In this document: piece by piece, positions 28,781 to 38,092 of the stretch
Layout: the number at the start of each line of letters is the position of its first letter
Position numbering within the stretch: position 1 is the stretch's first letter
Origin: Bifidobacterium oedipodis
GTDB lineage: Bacteria; Actinomycetota; Actinomycetes; Actinomycetales; Bifidobacteriaceae
Direction: 5' to 3'
NCBI RefSeq assembly: GCF_012932425.1
Contig: NZ_JAAIII010000002.1
Span: 248,001 to 312,000, forward strand
Length of the DNA: 64,000 nt
Translations under genes and position numbers: made by a program
Notes under the pieces: model-generated
Seen by the model: only the letters and a program-made list of their open reading frames with translations
Database searches by the model: none
Told to the model about the DNA's origin: nothing

Positions 28781-28826
28781 CGTGCTTACGATTAACTTGT
28801 TCGTGAGCAAGTTAATCGTAAGCACG
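28781..28826 (-). terminator. terminator at the end of the xylan island
   Basis: Perfect 19-bp stem (28781-28799 with 28808-28826), 8-base loop. On the minus strand it is followed by CTATTTTTGAC, giving a rho-independent terminator for the GH8 gene. It also sits after the convergent ATPase gene. Confidence 0.85.
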
Positions 28827-28917
28827 TTAGGGTTCCCTGATTTTCGACAATGATGCAACGAAGACTCGTGTGGCGTGGAACAATCCGCGGCACACAACAA
28901 AGTCCATTAATCCGAGA

Positions 28918-30054
28918 CTACCAAGAACAGCGGTATTCCCCGCTTAGTGCCAGCATGGCGAAAGCGTAGAGGAAATTGTCGTAATAGCGGCGGGAGCCCA
29001 CTCGCATTGGAGTGTTCCAGAACATGTTCACCCAGATGCGGGCGTTGTTGCGCGCATCCGACGCATTCGAATACCATGAGGCTAACGAACCTTCGGCGGT
29101 GGCTGCTATGAACCCTACTGGATGCAGCACCGTCTCATCCAGAGCCTTACCATCAACGGCGTAGATACTGGTGCGATCATGGGTCAGAAAGAACTGCTGC
29201 AGCGCAGCCACCCGATCGCACAGTTCTGCGACGGGTTCACACCACGCGGCGTCCAATCCGATATTGCCGGCAGTGCGGTAGGCATCGGAGTAGAAATTCC
29301 AATGCCCACGCTCGCTGATATGAGGCGAACCATCGTAATTTGAATATTCAGGATTCAGTCCGGTGGTCTCGTCGCAGGCTTGAATCAAATACTCACGACT
29401 GGCTCGGGCTGCCGCCTTCCAGAACTCACGATCCTCTTCATCGGATTCCTCGGCGAATACTTCATAGAAATGTGGCAGGTGGTACGAGGGATCCGTCCAT
29501 TCGGTTTCGGGAACGAATTTGATGAGCTTGTTCTCCCGATTCCACATCGGCTCTCCAGCGAAATCCGCGCCACGCTCTGGCTCTCCCTTGTGCACGCAAT
29601 AGCGCAGGAGTTCCTTTGCGCGCTTGGAATACGCATAGATGCCTTCTCCATCGCCCCAACGTCGAGATGCCAGGAACAGCGCCATCGCGAAATATTCCTC
29701 ACCGTCGGGAGCAGGACCGGCAGAATTGGGCACACCGTCCGGACGCACCGACCATGCGAAATAATGCGCATGATGTCCTTGCGGCATATACATATAACGC
29801 ATTGCCCATCCCCAAAGCTTGTCGAACACGTCCCGGCGGTCGTATTGCACGGCCAGCATCATCGCGTAGCTCATGCCTTCGGTGCGCACGTCATGGTTGC
29901 CAGTGTCCATCACATAGCCAAGGCCAGTCTCGTTCTCCCAATAGAACCGATCCGGCCCCTCGAAGATCTCATACCAAACCTGTGCCACACGACGCTTGAT
30001 ATCGTCGTGTGCATACCCGCATTGTTCCAGCAAGCTGTTTACCGTAGCCGCCAT
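28918..30054 (-). CDS. GH8 reducing-end xylose-releasing exo-oligoxylanase
   Basis: About 378 residues, closely resembling bifidobacterial Rex enzymes that remove single xylose units from the reducing end of xylo-oligosaccharides. GH8 features: FYWENETGLGYVMDTGNHDV, TEGMSYAMMLAVQYDR with the acid Glu, HAHYFAWSVRPDG, ETEWTDPSYHLPHFYEVFAE and HWNFYSDAYRTAGNIGLDA. No signal peptide, so intracellular. ATG at 30054 is my choice; GTG at 30063 and TTG at 30066 are in frame and cannot be excluded. Last gene of the xylan operon, 107 bp after GH115. Confidence 0.93.
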   Translation of the reverse strand: MAATVNSLLEQCGYAHDDIKRRVAQVWYEIFEGPDRFYWENETGLGYVMDTGNHDVRTEGMSYAMMLAVQYDRRDVFDKLWGWAMRYMYMPQGHHAHYFAWSVRPDGVPNSAGPAPDGEEYFAMALFLASRRWGDGEGIYAYSKRAKELLRYCVHKGEPERGADFAGEPMWNRENKLIKFVPETEWTDPSYHLPHFYEVFAEESDEEDREFWKAAARASREYLIQACDETTGLNPEYSNYDGSPHISERGHWNFYSDAYRTAGNIGLDAAWCEPVAELCDRVAALQQFFLTHDRTSIYAVDGKALDETVLHPVGFIAATAEGSLASWYSNASDARNNARIWVNMFWNTPMRVGSRRYYDNFLYAFAMLALSGEYRCSW

Positions 30055-30173
30055 ACTGCTCACCAATACCCTTATTTCGTTCTGTTACGCATCAACAATC
30101 CATGTATCGTTTATTTCACTCAGATGGACATGGCGCGTGACCACAACAGTCGCGCGCCATCGGTGCAGTCGCC

Positions 30174-33125
30174 TTAGCGGCTTCTTGGAGATTCAATCGG
30201 CCCCAAATAGGACGTGGGAAGTTCGACTCCCTCGCGCACTAATTCGATGCGCTCCAATGCAATATTGGGGCTGATGTGGTGGAAGCGCAGTCGGTTTGCA
30301 CCAGATTTGAGGTTCACGCAGGTTTCATGGATACGCGCGTTGTCATGTCCCTCACGGTTGTATTGGTCACAACCGTAGAAGGCCTGTGAATGGTCCTCGA
30401 CCGTGTCCTCCACGACAATCGGCCCATCGTTCACCGATACACCGATCATGGCGATGGCATCGTTCGTGGTCGGCATTGAAGGCGACATCACCAACCGCAG
30501 CACATATTCGCCGCCCTCACGCACCGCAAACCGGTATTCCACCCAAGGAGCGGCCGCAGCATCAACCGGAACAAGGGTGCCGTCCGGCTGCAGGCCACTG
30601 AAATCGGTGCGGCTTGGTAGCACCTTCACGGCACCGTCAGTCCGCCCATAGGGTTTCATCGTGATGAAGCACGAGCCGTCAGATCCCCGGCCAGTTTCAG
30701 CCCAGTGCGTCGCCTCGATGGCCACGATACCGTCCACGTCAAGGAAGGTGCCGGCACCAACTTCATCAATCTCCGGTAGATATGGGTCGGCTTGGACAGT
30801 GACATGCACACGCGCGTGGGATTTCTCCGGCACCGCATAGCCGCCTTCGGACTCGGCCATGAATCCGACCACCGTAAAGTGCCCTTCAGTCTGCCCGCTG
30901 CGACGCTGTGTCTCGCGATCGATGGTCACGCGAATGTCGTCATGCGAAGCGGTCGCCCCCTGGAACCGGGAGAACGCCAGCCAATTGCATTCCGACTCGA
31001 TAGCGTAATCAATAGGTTCCTCACTGCCGCAGGCAATAGTCATTACGGCCGAGGTGACGCGTGGATCATCGAACACGTTGGTTGTCATACAGTCGCCGAT
31101 CCAGCGCGAGCCGATATTGTAGTCTTCCGAGCCCCCAAACGAGACAATCATGCGCGGCAGACGCGCAGGTTCGATATAGCGGCGTTGCGGCAACACATTA
31201 TTGTCGGCGCACCAAGAGCGGAATCCGAAATGTTCGGATAGGCCGAATCCATCGAAGCGTCCTTGCGCAACCGTGTGGAAGTCGTGCACAATGTCGCGAT
31301 CCAGATCCAAGCGTTCCTTGATTTGGTCAGCGATCGCATTGGCATCCACGCGGTTCTGCTTAGCATACAGCTTGTTGCGCCCAGCCAAAATCCAAGCAGC
31401 CATGAGGTTCGCCGTGGCGCATGCCGGGTAGTAGACCAGCTCCACAAATCCGCCCAATACATCCTCCGGGCACCTGGAACGCAAATCAGCGCAGGTGCGC
31501 TCCAGCCATTCGACGTCGTCCAACAGTTGCTGGGCCTCGCCGTAATGCACCGGATGATACGTGTCCTCCCCCATCGTCTCGTGCTTGCGGCGCTCCAACA
31601 TCAGCATCGTGCGCACAATGACTTCTCGAATTGATGACTGATCCCGCTCATCGAACGCGCCCCCGAACTGCTGGGCCACCCAACGATCCAGCCACGCGTC
31701 GGTGTTGTTCGGATGCGCGGAACCATACCGCTCGATGTCGTAGGCCATATCCAGGAAATACGCCAAAGACAACTCGTTGGTCGCGATATCGCCCACGTTC
31801 ACCACCCAGATGTCACGCACACCGAAATCCCAGGCGCAACTCATCTGATCCCACACGCGCGGCAGCGAGGTCGAGCCGATCCACTCATAGGACGTGGGCC
31901 CGCCATGCATATCCATGTGGTAGTACATGCCGAACCCACCACGATGCGCCAGCATCGGCCCGGTCGGCAGCGTGCGCGTATAGCCGAGGTTGTTGTCGGA
32001 CAGCATCACCGTCACACCATCCAGCTCGGGATCGTCAAGCAGGCTTGGCTCGGACGGATCATCAGGGAAGAAGAACGACTCAACCTCGTTGAACAACACG
32101 ATTTGACGCGGCACCCGGTTCAAATCCGAATCGATTTCCTCGCGCATCAACTGGTTCTGCACCTTGAGAACATTGCGCAATAGCGCAATGTTCTCGGCCT
32201 TCGATGCGCCTTGCATGATTGCGGTGTCTCGTTCACCGCGCATACCCATTGTGATGACGTTTTCGAACGGTTTGTTGCGTTCGAGACCATCCCGCCAGAA
32301 CCGTGTGATACCTTCCGGGTTGGCATTGAAATCCCAAGCGTCGCCGTATGGCGAATCAGGCCCACGCATCAGGCCGTATTCTTCACCGGCGCGCATGCAC
32401 GGCTCGTGATGCGAGGTGCTCATCACCACGCCCAGCTCGTCGGCCAGTTCGGCGCTGGCCAAACCCGGACCATCCAGGCTGAAGTTGTCGATCCACATCG
32501 CCGGCCACAGATAATTGCCCTTGAGGCGTAGTAACAGTTCGAACACGCGCTCATAGCACCGCGCATTTGCGCCGCCGAAATGGATACGGCACCAATTACC
32601 AAACGCCGGATATTCGTCGTTGATAAAGAACCCACGATACTTCACGCTCGGCTCATGGCTGACCATATCCACGCCGCTGCTATCCAGCATCACCGATTTG
32701 CGTCGCCTCGGCTCGATGCCGCTCCAATTGCGCAACGGCGAGACGCCTAGCAACTCCGACACCTTCAACAAACCATAGATCGTGCCACGCTTATCGGAAC
32801 CGGCCACAACAATCGCACGACCCACACCCGGCAACGGATTGTCAACAATCTTCAGCGCATATACTTCGCGTTTGTCAACCACACCGGCGACATCAATCAA
32901 TCCGTTGCCGTTCAGCTCATCGAGCAAGCCCGAACGACCCACGGTACCGTAAATAACGGCGGTCGTCGGCCGCCCCGGACCAAGTTGTTCCGGAGCAATA
33001 ACTGGGTGATTACCGCCCACAACCGCCGCGATATCATCAGCCACCCACCCGGCAACACGATCAGTACCAAGCCACGCAGACGCATCTCGAACCAATACGG
33101 TCGAGCTGTCAACAACGATGTGCAT
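30174..33125 (-). CDS. GH115 xylan alpha-1,2-glucuronidase
   Basis: 983-residue enzyme that removes glucuronic or 4-O-methylglucuronic acid from internal or terminal xylose residues. It has the GH115 core: KYRGFFINDEYPAFGNWCR, YERVFELLLRLKGNYLWPAM, HHEPCMRAGEEY, NPEGITRFWRDGLERNKPFE, ITMGMRGERD and MLSDNNLGYTRTLP. The C-terminal third (from about residue 640) is beta-rich and may bind glycan. No signal peptide. The Shine-Dalgarno AGGAG overlaps the stop codon of the upstream GH43 gene, 10 bp away, so the two are coupled. It complements GH67, which acts only on terminal glucuronyl xylose. Confidence 0.93.
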   Translation of the reverse strand: MHIVVDSSTVLVRDASAWLGTDRVAGWVADDIAAVVGGNHPVIAPEQLGPGRPTTAVIYGTVGRSGLLDELNGNGLIDVAGVVDKREVYALKIVDNPLPGVGRAIVVAGSDKRGTIYGLLKVSELLGVSPLRNWSGIEPRRRKSVMLDSSGVDMVSHEPSVKYRGFFINDEYPAFGNWCRIHFGGANARCYERVFELLLRLKGNYLWPAMWIDNFSLDGPGLASAELADELGVVMSTSHHEPCMRAGEEYGLMRGPDSPYGDAWDFNANPEGITRFWRDGLERNKPFENVITMGMRGERDTAIMQGASKAENIALLRNVLKVQNQLMREEIDSDLNRVPRQIVLFNEVESFFFPDDPSEPSLLDDPELDGVTVMLSDNNLGYTRTLPTGPMLAHRGGFGMYYHMDMHGGPTSYEWIGSTSLPRVWDQMSCAWDFGVRDIWVVNVGDIATNELSLAYFLDMAYDIERYGSAHPNNTDAWLDRWVAQQFGGAFDERDQSSIREVIVRTMLMLERRKHETMGEDTYHPVHYGEAQQLLDDVEWLERTCADLRSRCPEDVLGGFVELVYYPACATANLMAAWILAGRNKLYAKQNRVDANAIADQIKERLDLDRDIVHDFHTVAQGRFDGFGLSEHFGFRSWCADNNVLPQRRYIEPARLPRMIVSFGGSEDYNIGSRWIGDCMTTNVFDDPRVTSAVMTIACGSEEPIDYAIESECNWLAFSRFQGATASHDDIRVTIDRETQRRSGQTEGHFTVVGFMAESEGGYAVPEKSHARVHVTVQADPYLPEIDEVGAGTFLDVDGIVAIEATHWAETGRGSDGSCFITMKPYGRTDGAVKVLPSRTDFSGLQPDGTLVPVDAAAAPWVEYRFAVREGGEYVLRLVMSPSMPTTNDAIAMIGVSVNDGPIVVEDTVEDHSQAFYGCDQYNREGHDNARIHETCVNLKSGANRLRFHHISPNIALERIELVREGVELPTSYLGPIESPRSR

Positions 33126-33135
33126 TACTATGCTC

Positions 33136-34755
33136 CTAACGATGCTCGTAGCTGAAATTCGTGAATGAGGCAGGAGTGCGATAGCCAGCTAGATCCACTG
33201 CTGCCAGTCCTACGAACGCGCCTGTAAAGAACGCACCTGTCTTTGTGAGCACATAGTCGTCGGACAGCAGCTTCGCATCGTAGGTTCCCGGCAAATCCTG
33301 CCAGTGCTCACCATCGAAGGAATATTCATACGTATACGTTCCCGTACGCACACGGGTGCCGAGCCAAATCTGTTCCACGTCGTCGGGCACTGGCACGGCT
33401 GATTCGCCGAGATCCGTATAGTTGCCGAAATCATTCTGCGCGGCACCGATCACACGGCAAGCACGTGCATCATCCCACGTAACATATGCCCAGCTCCATG
33501 CGCCATCGCAGTAATAGTTGGTCAGGCCCGCCATCTGCATGTAATTGTCAGGATTGAATTGCACTTGCACGCGTGCATCGAAGTCGAAGTCACGCCAGCG
33601 GCGAGCCACCAACGACAAATCAAACAGATTACACAGAGACCCCTGTCCGTAGAGTGTCAGCTCGCCACCGCCGACATGCCCCATATCAGGGCCGAACGGC
33701 ACGCGCAGAGTATTCCAGTCATGTTCAAGTTCCGCAGCTTCGAAACAATCGTGTATGTCATAATCCGTCGGTGCAATGGTCTCAACGGCGTCCGACGGTG
33801 CCGACACTTCCAGAAGACCACCATGACCGCTGACGACGAACGGCCATCCCTCATCATTCCATGCAACTTGTTGGATGGAGGTCTCTCGGCCCAATGTGCA
33901 CCAGCCTCGGCAGCCGTTGAACGATTCGTTGTCTTCTCGCCATGGCCTGCCACACAATGAGGCGTAATACCATTCACCACCAGGTGTCTCAACCAACGAT
34001 CCATGCCCTTGCTTCTGCAACGGGGAACGCGGCGTATCGAAATTGGTCAGGAAGGCACCCAACGGAGACACTTCAAACGAATGCGCATCCAGAGAACGAG
34101 AGCGGGCCACGGATTCCTGGTGTTCGTATGAGGTGCCTCCCTCAGCGCAGAACAGGTAATACCAACCATTGATTTTATACAGGTGCGGCCCCTCCACCAC
34201 TTTCACATCGGTGCCGGCCCAAATCGTACGTGCGGTGTGCGGCTTAAGCCGCATGGTTTCCACATCGAATTCCGTCAGCGTGATGCCATCGAAACGGTGA
34301 TGCCCCGCCCGAAAATCCCAAGTCTGCTGCACCAAGTACTTACGGCCATCGTCATCATGGAATAACGAGGCGTCAAATCCCACACCGTTCAGTCGCACGG
34401 GTTCCGACCAAGGCCCGCGAATATCATCGGCGGTGACCAGATAATTCGTTCCATCCTTGAATGCGCCGCCAACCACCTTCACATCAGTGTAGACAAGCCA
34501 GAACTTACCATCGGCGTAACTCAGATCCGGCGCCCAAATACCACCTGACGAGGGATTACCACGCATATCCAGCTGCGAGACGCGATTAAGGGGGCAGGTC
34601 ACGTAATTCCAATGTGCCAAATCTTTCGATTCATGGATGCGCACGCCAGGCCACCATTCGAAGGTGGAATTGGCGATGTAATACGTATCATTCACACGAA
34701 TGATCGACGGATCGGCATGGAAACCAGTAAGTACGGGGTTGTGGATCTGCATCAT
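33136..34755 (-). CDS. GH43 beta-xylosidase / arabinofuranosidase (copy 1)
   Basis: 539-residue enzyme of the GH43_11-type beta-xylosidase group: five-bladed propeller then a beta-sandwich. The catalytic triad is visible: general base Asp in GFHADPSIIRV (residue about 15), pKa Asp in VGFDASLFHDDDG, and acid Glu in VKVVEGPHLYKINGWYYLF. It splits xylose, and possibly arabinose, from the non-reducing end of imported oligosaccharides in the cytoplasm. AAAGGA precedes ATG codons at 34755 and 34752. It is a close paralogue of the gene at 35571-37190, same length and same motifs; the aquaporin gene lies between them. Confidence 0.93.
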   Translation of the reverse strand: MMQIHNPVLTGFHADPSIIRVNDTYYIANSTFEWWPGVRIHESKDLAHWNYVTCPLNRVSQLDMRGNPSSGGIWAPDLSYADGKFWLVYTDVKVVGGAFKDGTNYLVTADDIRGPWSEPVRLNGVGFDASLFHDDDGRKYLVQQTWDFRAGHHRFDGITLTEFDVETMRLKPHTARTIWAGTDVKVVEGPHLYKINGWYYLFCAEGGTSYEHQESVARSRSLDAHSFEVSPLGAFLTNFDTPRSPLQKQGHGSLVETPGGEWYYASLCGRPWREDNESFNGCRGWCTLGRETSIQQVAWNDEGWPFVVSGHGGLLEVSAPSDAVETIAPTDYDIHDCFEAAELEHDWNTLRVPFGPDMGHVGGGELTLYGQGSLCNLFDLSLVARRWRDFDFDARVQVQFNPDNYMQMAGLTNYYCDGAWSWAYVTWDDARACRVIGAAQNDFGNYTDLGESAVPVPDDVEQIWLGTRVRTGTYTYEYSFDGEHWQDLPGTYDAKLLSDDYVLTKTGAFFTGAFVGLAAVDLAGYRTPASFTNFSYEHR

Positions 34756-34793
34756 CGCATCCTTTCATAAAGTTGGTTTATCAGTTACGGCTG

Positions 34794-35567
34794 TCAGGGG
34801 ATAAGGCCAAAAATCGTGGGAATCAGCACACCTAGCGCGCCTCCGATAAGAGGCCCGACAAATGGCACCCATGCATAGCTCCAATCGGAATCACCTTTGC
34901 CCTTGATAGGCAACAGAAAATGTGCCAGCCTCGGTGAGAAGTCACGCGCAGGATTCATCGCAGCTCCCGACACACCGCCCATACCCATCACCAGCACGGT
35001 AATCACAAAAGCAACCGCCAAGGGGCCGACCTGAGTGGGCGTCCCTCCATTGACGAACACCCACGTAACAAGAATGCACGTGCAGATTATCTCGGAGACA
35101 GTGTTCCATAATGGGGATTTCAGCGCTGGCTTCGTGCAGAAAATAGTCAGCTTGGCATCTGGTTCCGCCGGTTCGTCGAAATGACGGCGAATCGCGGCGA
35201 AACCAACACATGCTCCCACAAACGCGCCAATAAACTGGGCGATGATGTACAGCAAAACGTTGCCAGCAGTGATGGGTATGCCGCCTTCGGCGAGCGCCAC
35301 ACCGTTCAGTGTGGTATCGGCATCAAAGCAGGAGCGCAGCACACGTGCCAAGGTAACGATGGGATTCAAATGTCCGCCAGTTGGCCATGCCGCGTATACG
35401 CCAACGAATACCGCCAATCCCCAGCCGAGGGATGCGTTAATCCAATCGCCTTTGAACGCGCCGGTTTTGGGCAGCGCACGCGATCCGCATACCATCACGG
35501 CAATGGTGATCATCAACGCGGTTCCGAGAAATTCCGATCCAAAAATCTGCCATGCTGAGGGGGTCAT
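34794..35567 (-). CDS. MIP family channel (aquaglyceroporin)
   Basis: 257-residue channel with six helices and the two half-helix motifs of the family. The first is GGHLNPIVTLA, where NPI replaces the usual NPA; the second is AAMNPARDFSPRL, with the Asp typical of glycerol-conducting members. Such channels pass water, glycerol and, in some lactic acid bacteria and yeast members, undissociated acetic or lactic acid. It sits inside a xylan operon between two GH43 copies, three bases after the first-transcribed one, so it is co-transcribed. It may release acetic acid or take up a small polyol; both are inference. Confidence 0.9.
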   Translation of the reverse strand: MTPSAWQIFGSEFLGTALMITIAVMVCGSRALPKTGAFKGDWINASLGWGLAVFVGVYAAWPTGGHLNPIVTLARVLRSCFDADTTLNGVALAEGGIPITAGNVLLYIIAQFIGAFVGACVGFAAIRRHFDEPAEPDAKLTIFCTKPALKSPLWNTVSEIICTCILVTWVFVNGGTPTQVGPLAVAFVITVLVMGMGGVSGAAMNPARDFSPRLAHFLLPIKGKGDSDWSYAWVPFVGPLIGGALGVLIPTIFGLIP

Positions 35568-35570
35568 GAA

Positions 35571-37190
35571 TCACAGCTCCTGATAATCAAAATGGTGGAA
35601 GGTAGCGGTGGTACCGTAACCGGAGTAGTCCACAGCTGCAAGGCCCACGAATGCACCAGTGAAGTAACCGTCCAGACGCTCGAACACGTAATCGTCGGAA
35701 AGAATTTTCGCGTCAAGTGTCACGGGAATGTCGTGCCATGTTGTGCCATCGAATGAATACGCGTAGGAATACGTGGATGTGCGCACTTTGGTTTTCAGCC
35801 ACACATCGGCACCATCCGGCACCACAATCGCTTGATCTTGTAGATATGAGGTGTACGCATTGCGATCGGACTGAGCAACCTCGATAACCCGGCAGCTTCG
35901 TTTCTCATCCCATGTGACGAATGCCCATGACCAATTGGCATCGGAGTAATAGTTCGTCAGTCCAGCCATTGCCTGATATGTATGGGGGTCGAAGCTTACA
36001 CATGTTTCGGCATCGAATTCGAAGGCTTGCCAGCGGCGGGCCACTAGCGACAAATCGAAGAGATTATGCAGTGATCCTTGGCCGATGAGTTCCAGCGCTC
36101 CTCCGCCGACTCGTCCCATAGCCGAATTGAAAGGCACGCGCAGTGTATTCCAATCATGGCCGAGCTGGTCATTATCGAACTCGTCATGCTGATTGCGCGT
36201 TATGGGCGCGTCCGTAACGATGGCATCCTGGGGTGCTTCAACTTCCAGCTGTCCGCCGTGACCGCCGACCACATGAGGCCAGCCTTCGGTATCCCATTCG
36301 ACTTTTTGAATGGAAGTTTCACGGCCTAAGGTGCACCAACCGCGCGGACCGATGCTGGACTCGGTGTCGTGATGCCAAGGTCGCCCGCAGAGCGAAGCGT
36401 AATACCATTCGCCGCCAGGCGTATCGACCAGCGAACCGTGCCCCTGCTTTTGCAGAACAGAACGCGGCGTATCGTAGTTGCCGAGGAACGGCTCGTCTCC
36501 GGGCATGGTTGCGAAACTTAACGCGTCAAGCGTACGCGAACGCGCCACGGTTTCCTGATGGTTGTACGTGGTGCCGCCTTCGGCGCAGAACAGGTAATAC
36601 CAGCCATTAATTTTGTAAAGGTGTGGGCCTTCAGTCAGCTTGACGTCGGTGCCAGCCCAGATCGTACGTGCCGTTTCCGGTTTCAATTGCATCGTCGTCG
36701 TATCGAATTCGGTAAGGGTGATGCCGTCGAAACGATGATGGTATTCACGATGGTCCCACGTCTGCTGCACCAAATATTTACGACCATCGTCATCATGGAA
36801 CAGCGATGCGTCGAAGCCGACGTAGTTGAGCTTGATTGGCTCGCTCCACGGACCGCGAATATCGTCGGCAGTGACCAGATAATTCGTTCCATCCTTGAAC
36901 GTGCCGGTGACCATTTTCACGTCAGTGTAGACAAGCCAGAACTTACCATCGGCATAGCTCAGATCCGGTGCCCAGACGCCTCCCGAAGAAGGATTGCCAC
37001 GCATATCCAGCTGGCTCACACGGTTCAGCGGGCAAGTCACGAAATTCCAATGAACCATATCCTGTGACTCGTGGATGCGCACGCCCGGCCACCACTCGAA
37101 CGTGGAATTGGCAAGGTAATACGTATCACCAACACGGATCATCGAGGGATCAGGGTGGAATCCGGTAAGCACGGGGTTAACGATTTTCAT
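35571..37190 (-). CDS. GH43 beta-xylosidase / arabinofuranosidase (copy 2)
   Basis: 539 residues, paralogue of the gene at 33136-34755. Triad: Asp14 in GFHPDPSMIRV, Asp in VGFDASLFHDDDG, Glu in VKLTEGPHLYKINGWYYLF; the C-terminal beta-sandwich ends YSGYGTTATFHHFDYQEL. The two copies differ most in the middle (about residues 235-350) and the sandwich domain, which shape the substrate pocket, so they probably divide xylosidase and arabinofuranosidase work or chain lengths. It is the first hydrolase gene after the importer genes, with a hairpin just before it. Confidence 0.93.
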   Translation of the reverse strand: MKIVNPVLTGFHPDPSMIRVGDTYYLANSTFEWWPGVRIHESQDMVHWNFVTCPLNRVSQLDMRGNPSSGGVWAPDLSYADGKFWLVYTDVKMVTGTFKDGTNYLVTADDIRGPWSEPIKLNYVGFDASLFHDDDGRKYLVQQTWDHREYHHRFDGITLTEFDTTTMQLKPETARTIWAGTDVKLTEGPHLYKINGWYYLFCAEGGTTYNHQETVARSRTLDALSFATMPGDEPFLGNYDTPRSVLQKQGHGSLVDTPGGEWYYASLCGRPWHHDTESSIGPRGWCTLGRETSIQKVEWDTEGWPHVVGGHGGQLEVEAPQDAIVTDAPITRNQHDEFDNDQLGHDWNTLRVPFNSAMGRVGGGALELIGQGSLHNLFDLSLVARRWQAFEFDAETCVSFDPHTYQAMAGLTNYYSDANWSWAFVTWDEKRSCRVIEVAQSDRNAYTSYLQDQAIVVPDGADVWLKTKVRTSTYSYAYSFDGTTWHDIPVTLDAKILSDDYVFERLDGYFTGAFVGLAAVDYSGYGTTATFHHFDYQEL

Positions 37191-37233
37191 GGCTGGAATC
37201 CTTATTCTTCGGCAGATGCCGGCTCACGGCAAT

Positions 37234-37262
37234 GCCCGCGTGAATCCGTGTTTCACGCGGGC
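37234..37262 (-). other. intercistronic hairpin between importer and GH43
   Basis: Perfect 11-bp stem GCCCGCGTGAA / TTCACGCGGGC with a 7-base loop, 16 bp after the last importer gene. No T-run on the minus strand, so probably a transcript stabiliser or weak attenuator rather than a true end. Confidence 0.55.
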
Positions 37263-37277
37263 TTGCACGATACGGGA

Positions 37278-38081
37278 CTATTTCTTATCCGCAAAGAACG
37301 CGTCCGGGTTCGGAGCGGCGTTGAGCAGTACCTTGGTGTAGTCGTTCTGAGGATTGAGGATTACCTCATCGCTCGGTCCATATTCCACAATGTCGCCGTG
37401 ATACATCACCATCACCTCATCGGAGAAATGACGGGCGGTGGCCAAGTCATGGGTGATGTAGAGCATGGCAAGCTGATCTTCACGCTGGATTCGGGCGAGC
37501 ATCGTGAGCACGCCAAGTCGCAGTGACACATCCAGCATCGACACGGGCTCATCGGCGATAAGCACCTTCGGCTTAGGAGCAATGGCTCGTGCAATGGCCA
37601 CACGCTGGCGCTGTCCACCAGACAACTCATGCGGGCGACGCCACATATAGGCTTCAGCCGGATGCAGATCCACACGTTCGAGCAGCTCAAGCGCCATATG
37701 CTCGTATTCTTCCTCTGAAGAAGCCATGTGGTTAATCTTCATCGGACGTGAGATATGGTGATAGATATTGTGGTAGGGGTTGAGCGAAGCGAAAGGATCC
37801 TGGAAAACCATCTGCACATTATGGCGATAGTCATACAGTGCCTTACCGCCCTTGGGCACAGGCTTCCCATCCAAGGTGATTTCACCAGAGGTCGGAGTTT
37901 CCAAGCTCATGATCATGCGAGCGATGGTTGACTTGCCAGAGCCGGATTCGCCCACCAGAGCAATGGTTTTGCCGGATTCGAGGGTGAAGTTGGCATCCTT
38001 AACCGCATGAATCGTTGTGGTCTTGAGTCCATTGCGCAGCTCGAAGTCTTTTTTGAGGTGTGAAACCTTGAGTTCAGACAT
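37278..38081 (-). CDS. Opp-type ABC transporter ATPase (OppF-like)
   Basis: 267-residue ATP-binding subunit: Walker A GESGSGKST (about residues 41-49), Q-loop VFQDPFASLNP, signature LSGGQRQRVAIARA, Walker B KVLIADEPVSMLDVS and H-loop YITHDLATA. In these importers the second ATPase pairs with OppD. The usual C-terminal cysteine cluster of the OppF/OppD peptide group is absent; the protein ends soon after the ATPase fold. Eleven bp after the OppD-like gene. Probable role: powering xylo-oligosaccharide uptake. Confidence 0.92.
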   Translation of the reverse strand: MSELKVSHLKKDFELRNGLKTTTIHAVKDANFTLESGKTIALVGESGSGKSTIARMIMSLETPTSGEITLDGKPVPKGGKALYDYRHNVQMVFQDPFASLNPYHNIYHHISRPMKINHMASSEEEYEHMALELLERVDLHPAEAYMWRRPHELSGGQRQRVAIARAIAPKPKVLIADEPVSMLDVSLRLGVLTMLARIQREDQLAMLYITHDLATARHFSDEVMVMYHGDIVEYGPSDEVILNPQNDYTKVLLNAAPNPDAFFADKK

Positions 38082-38092
38082 GATGCTCTCCT

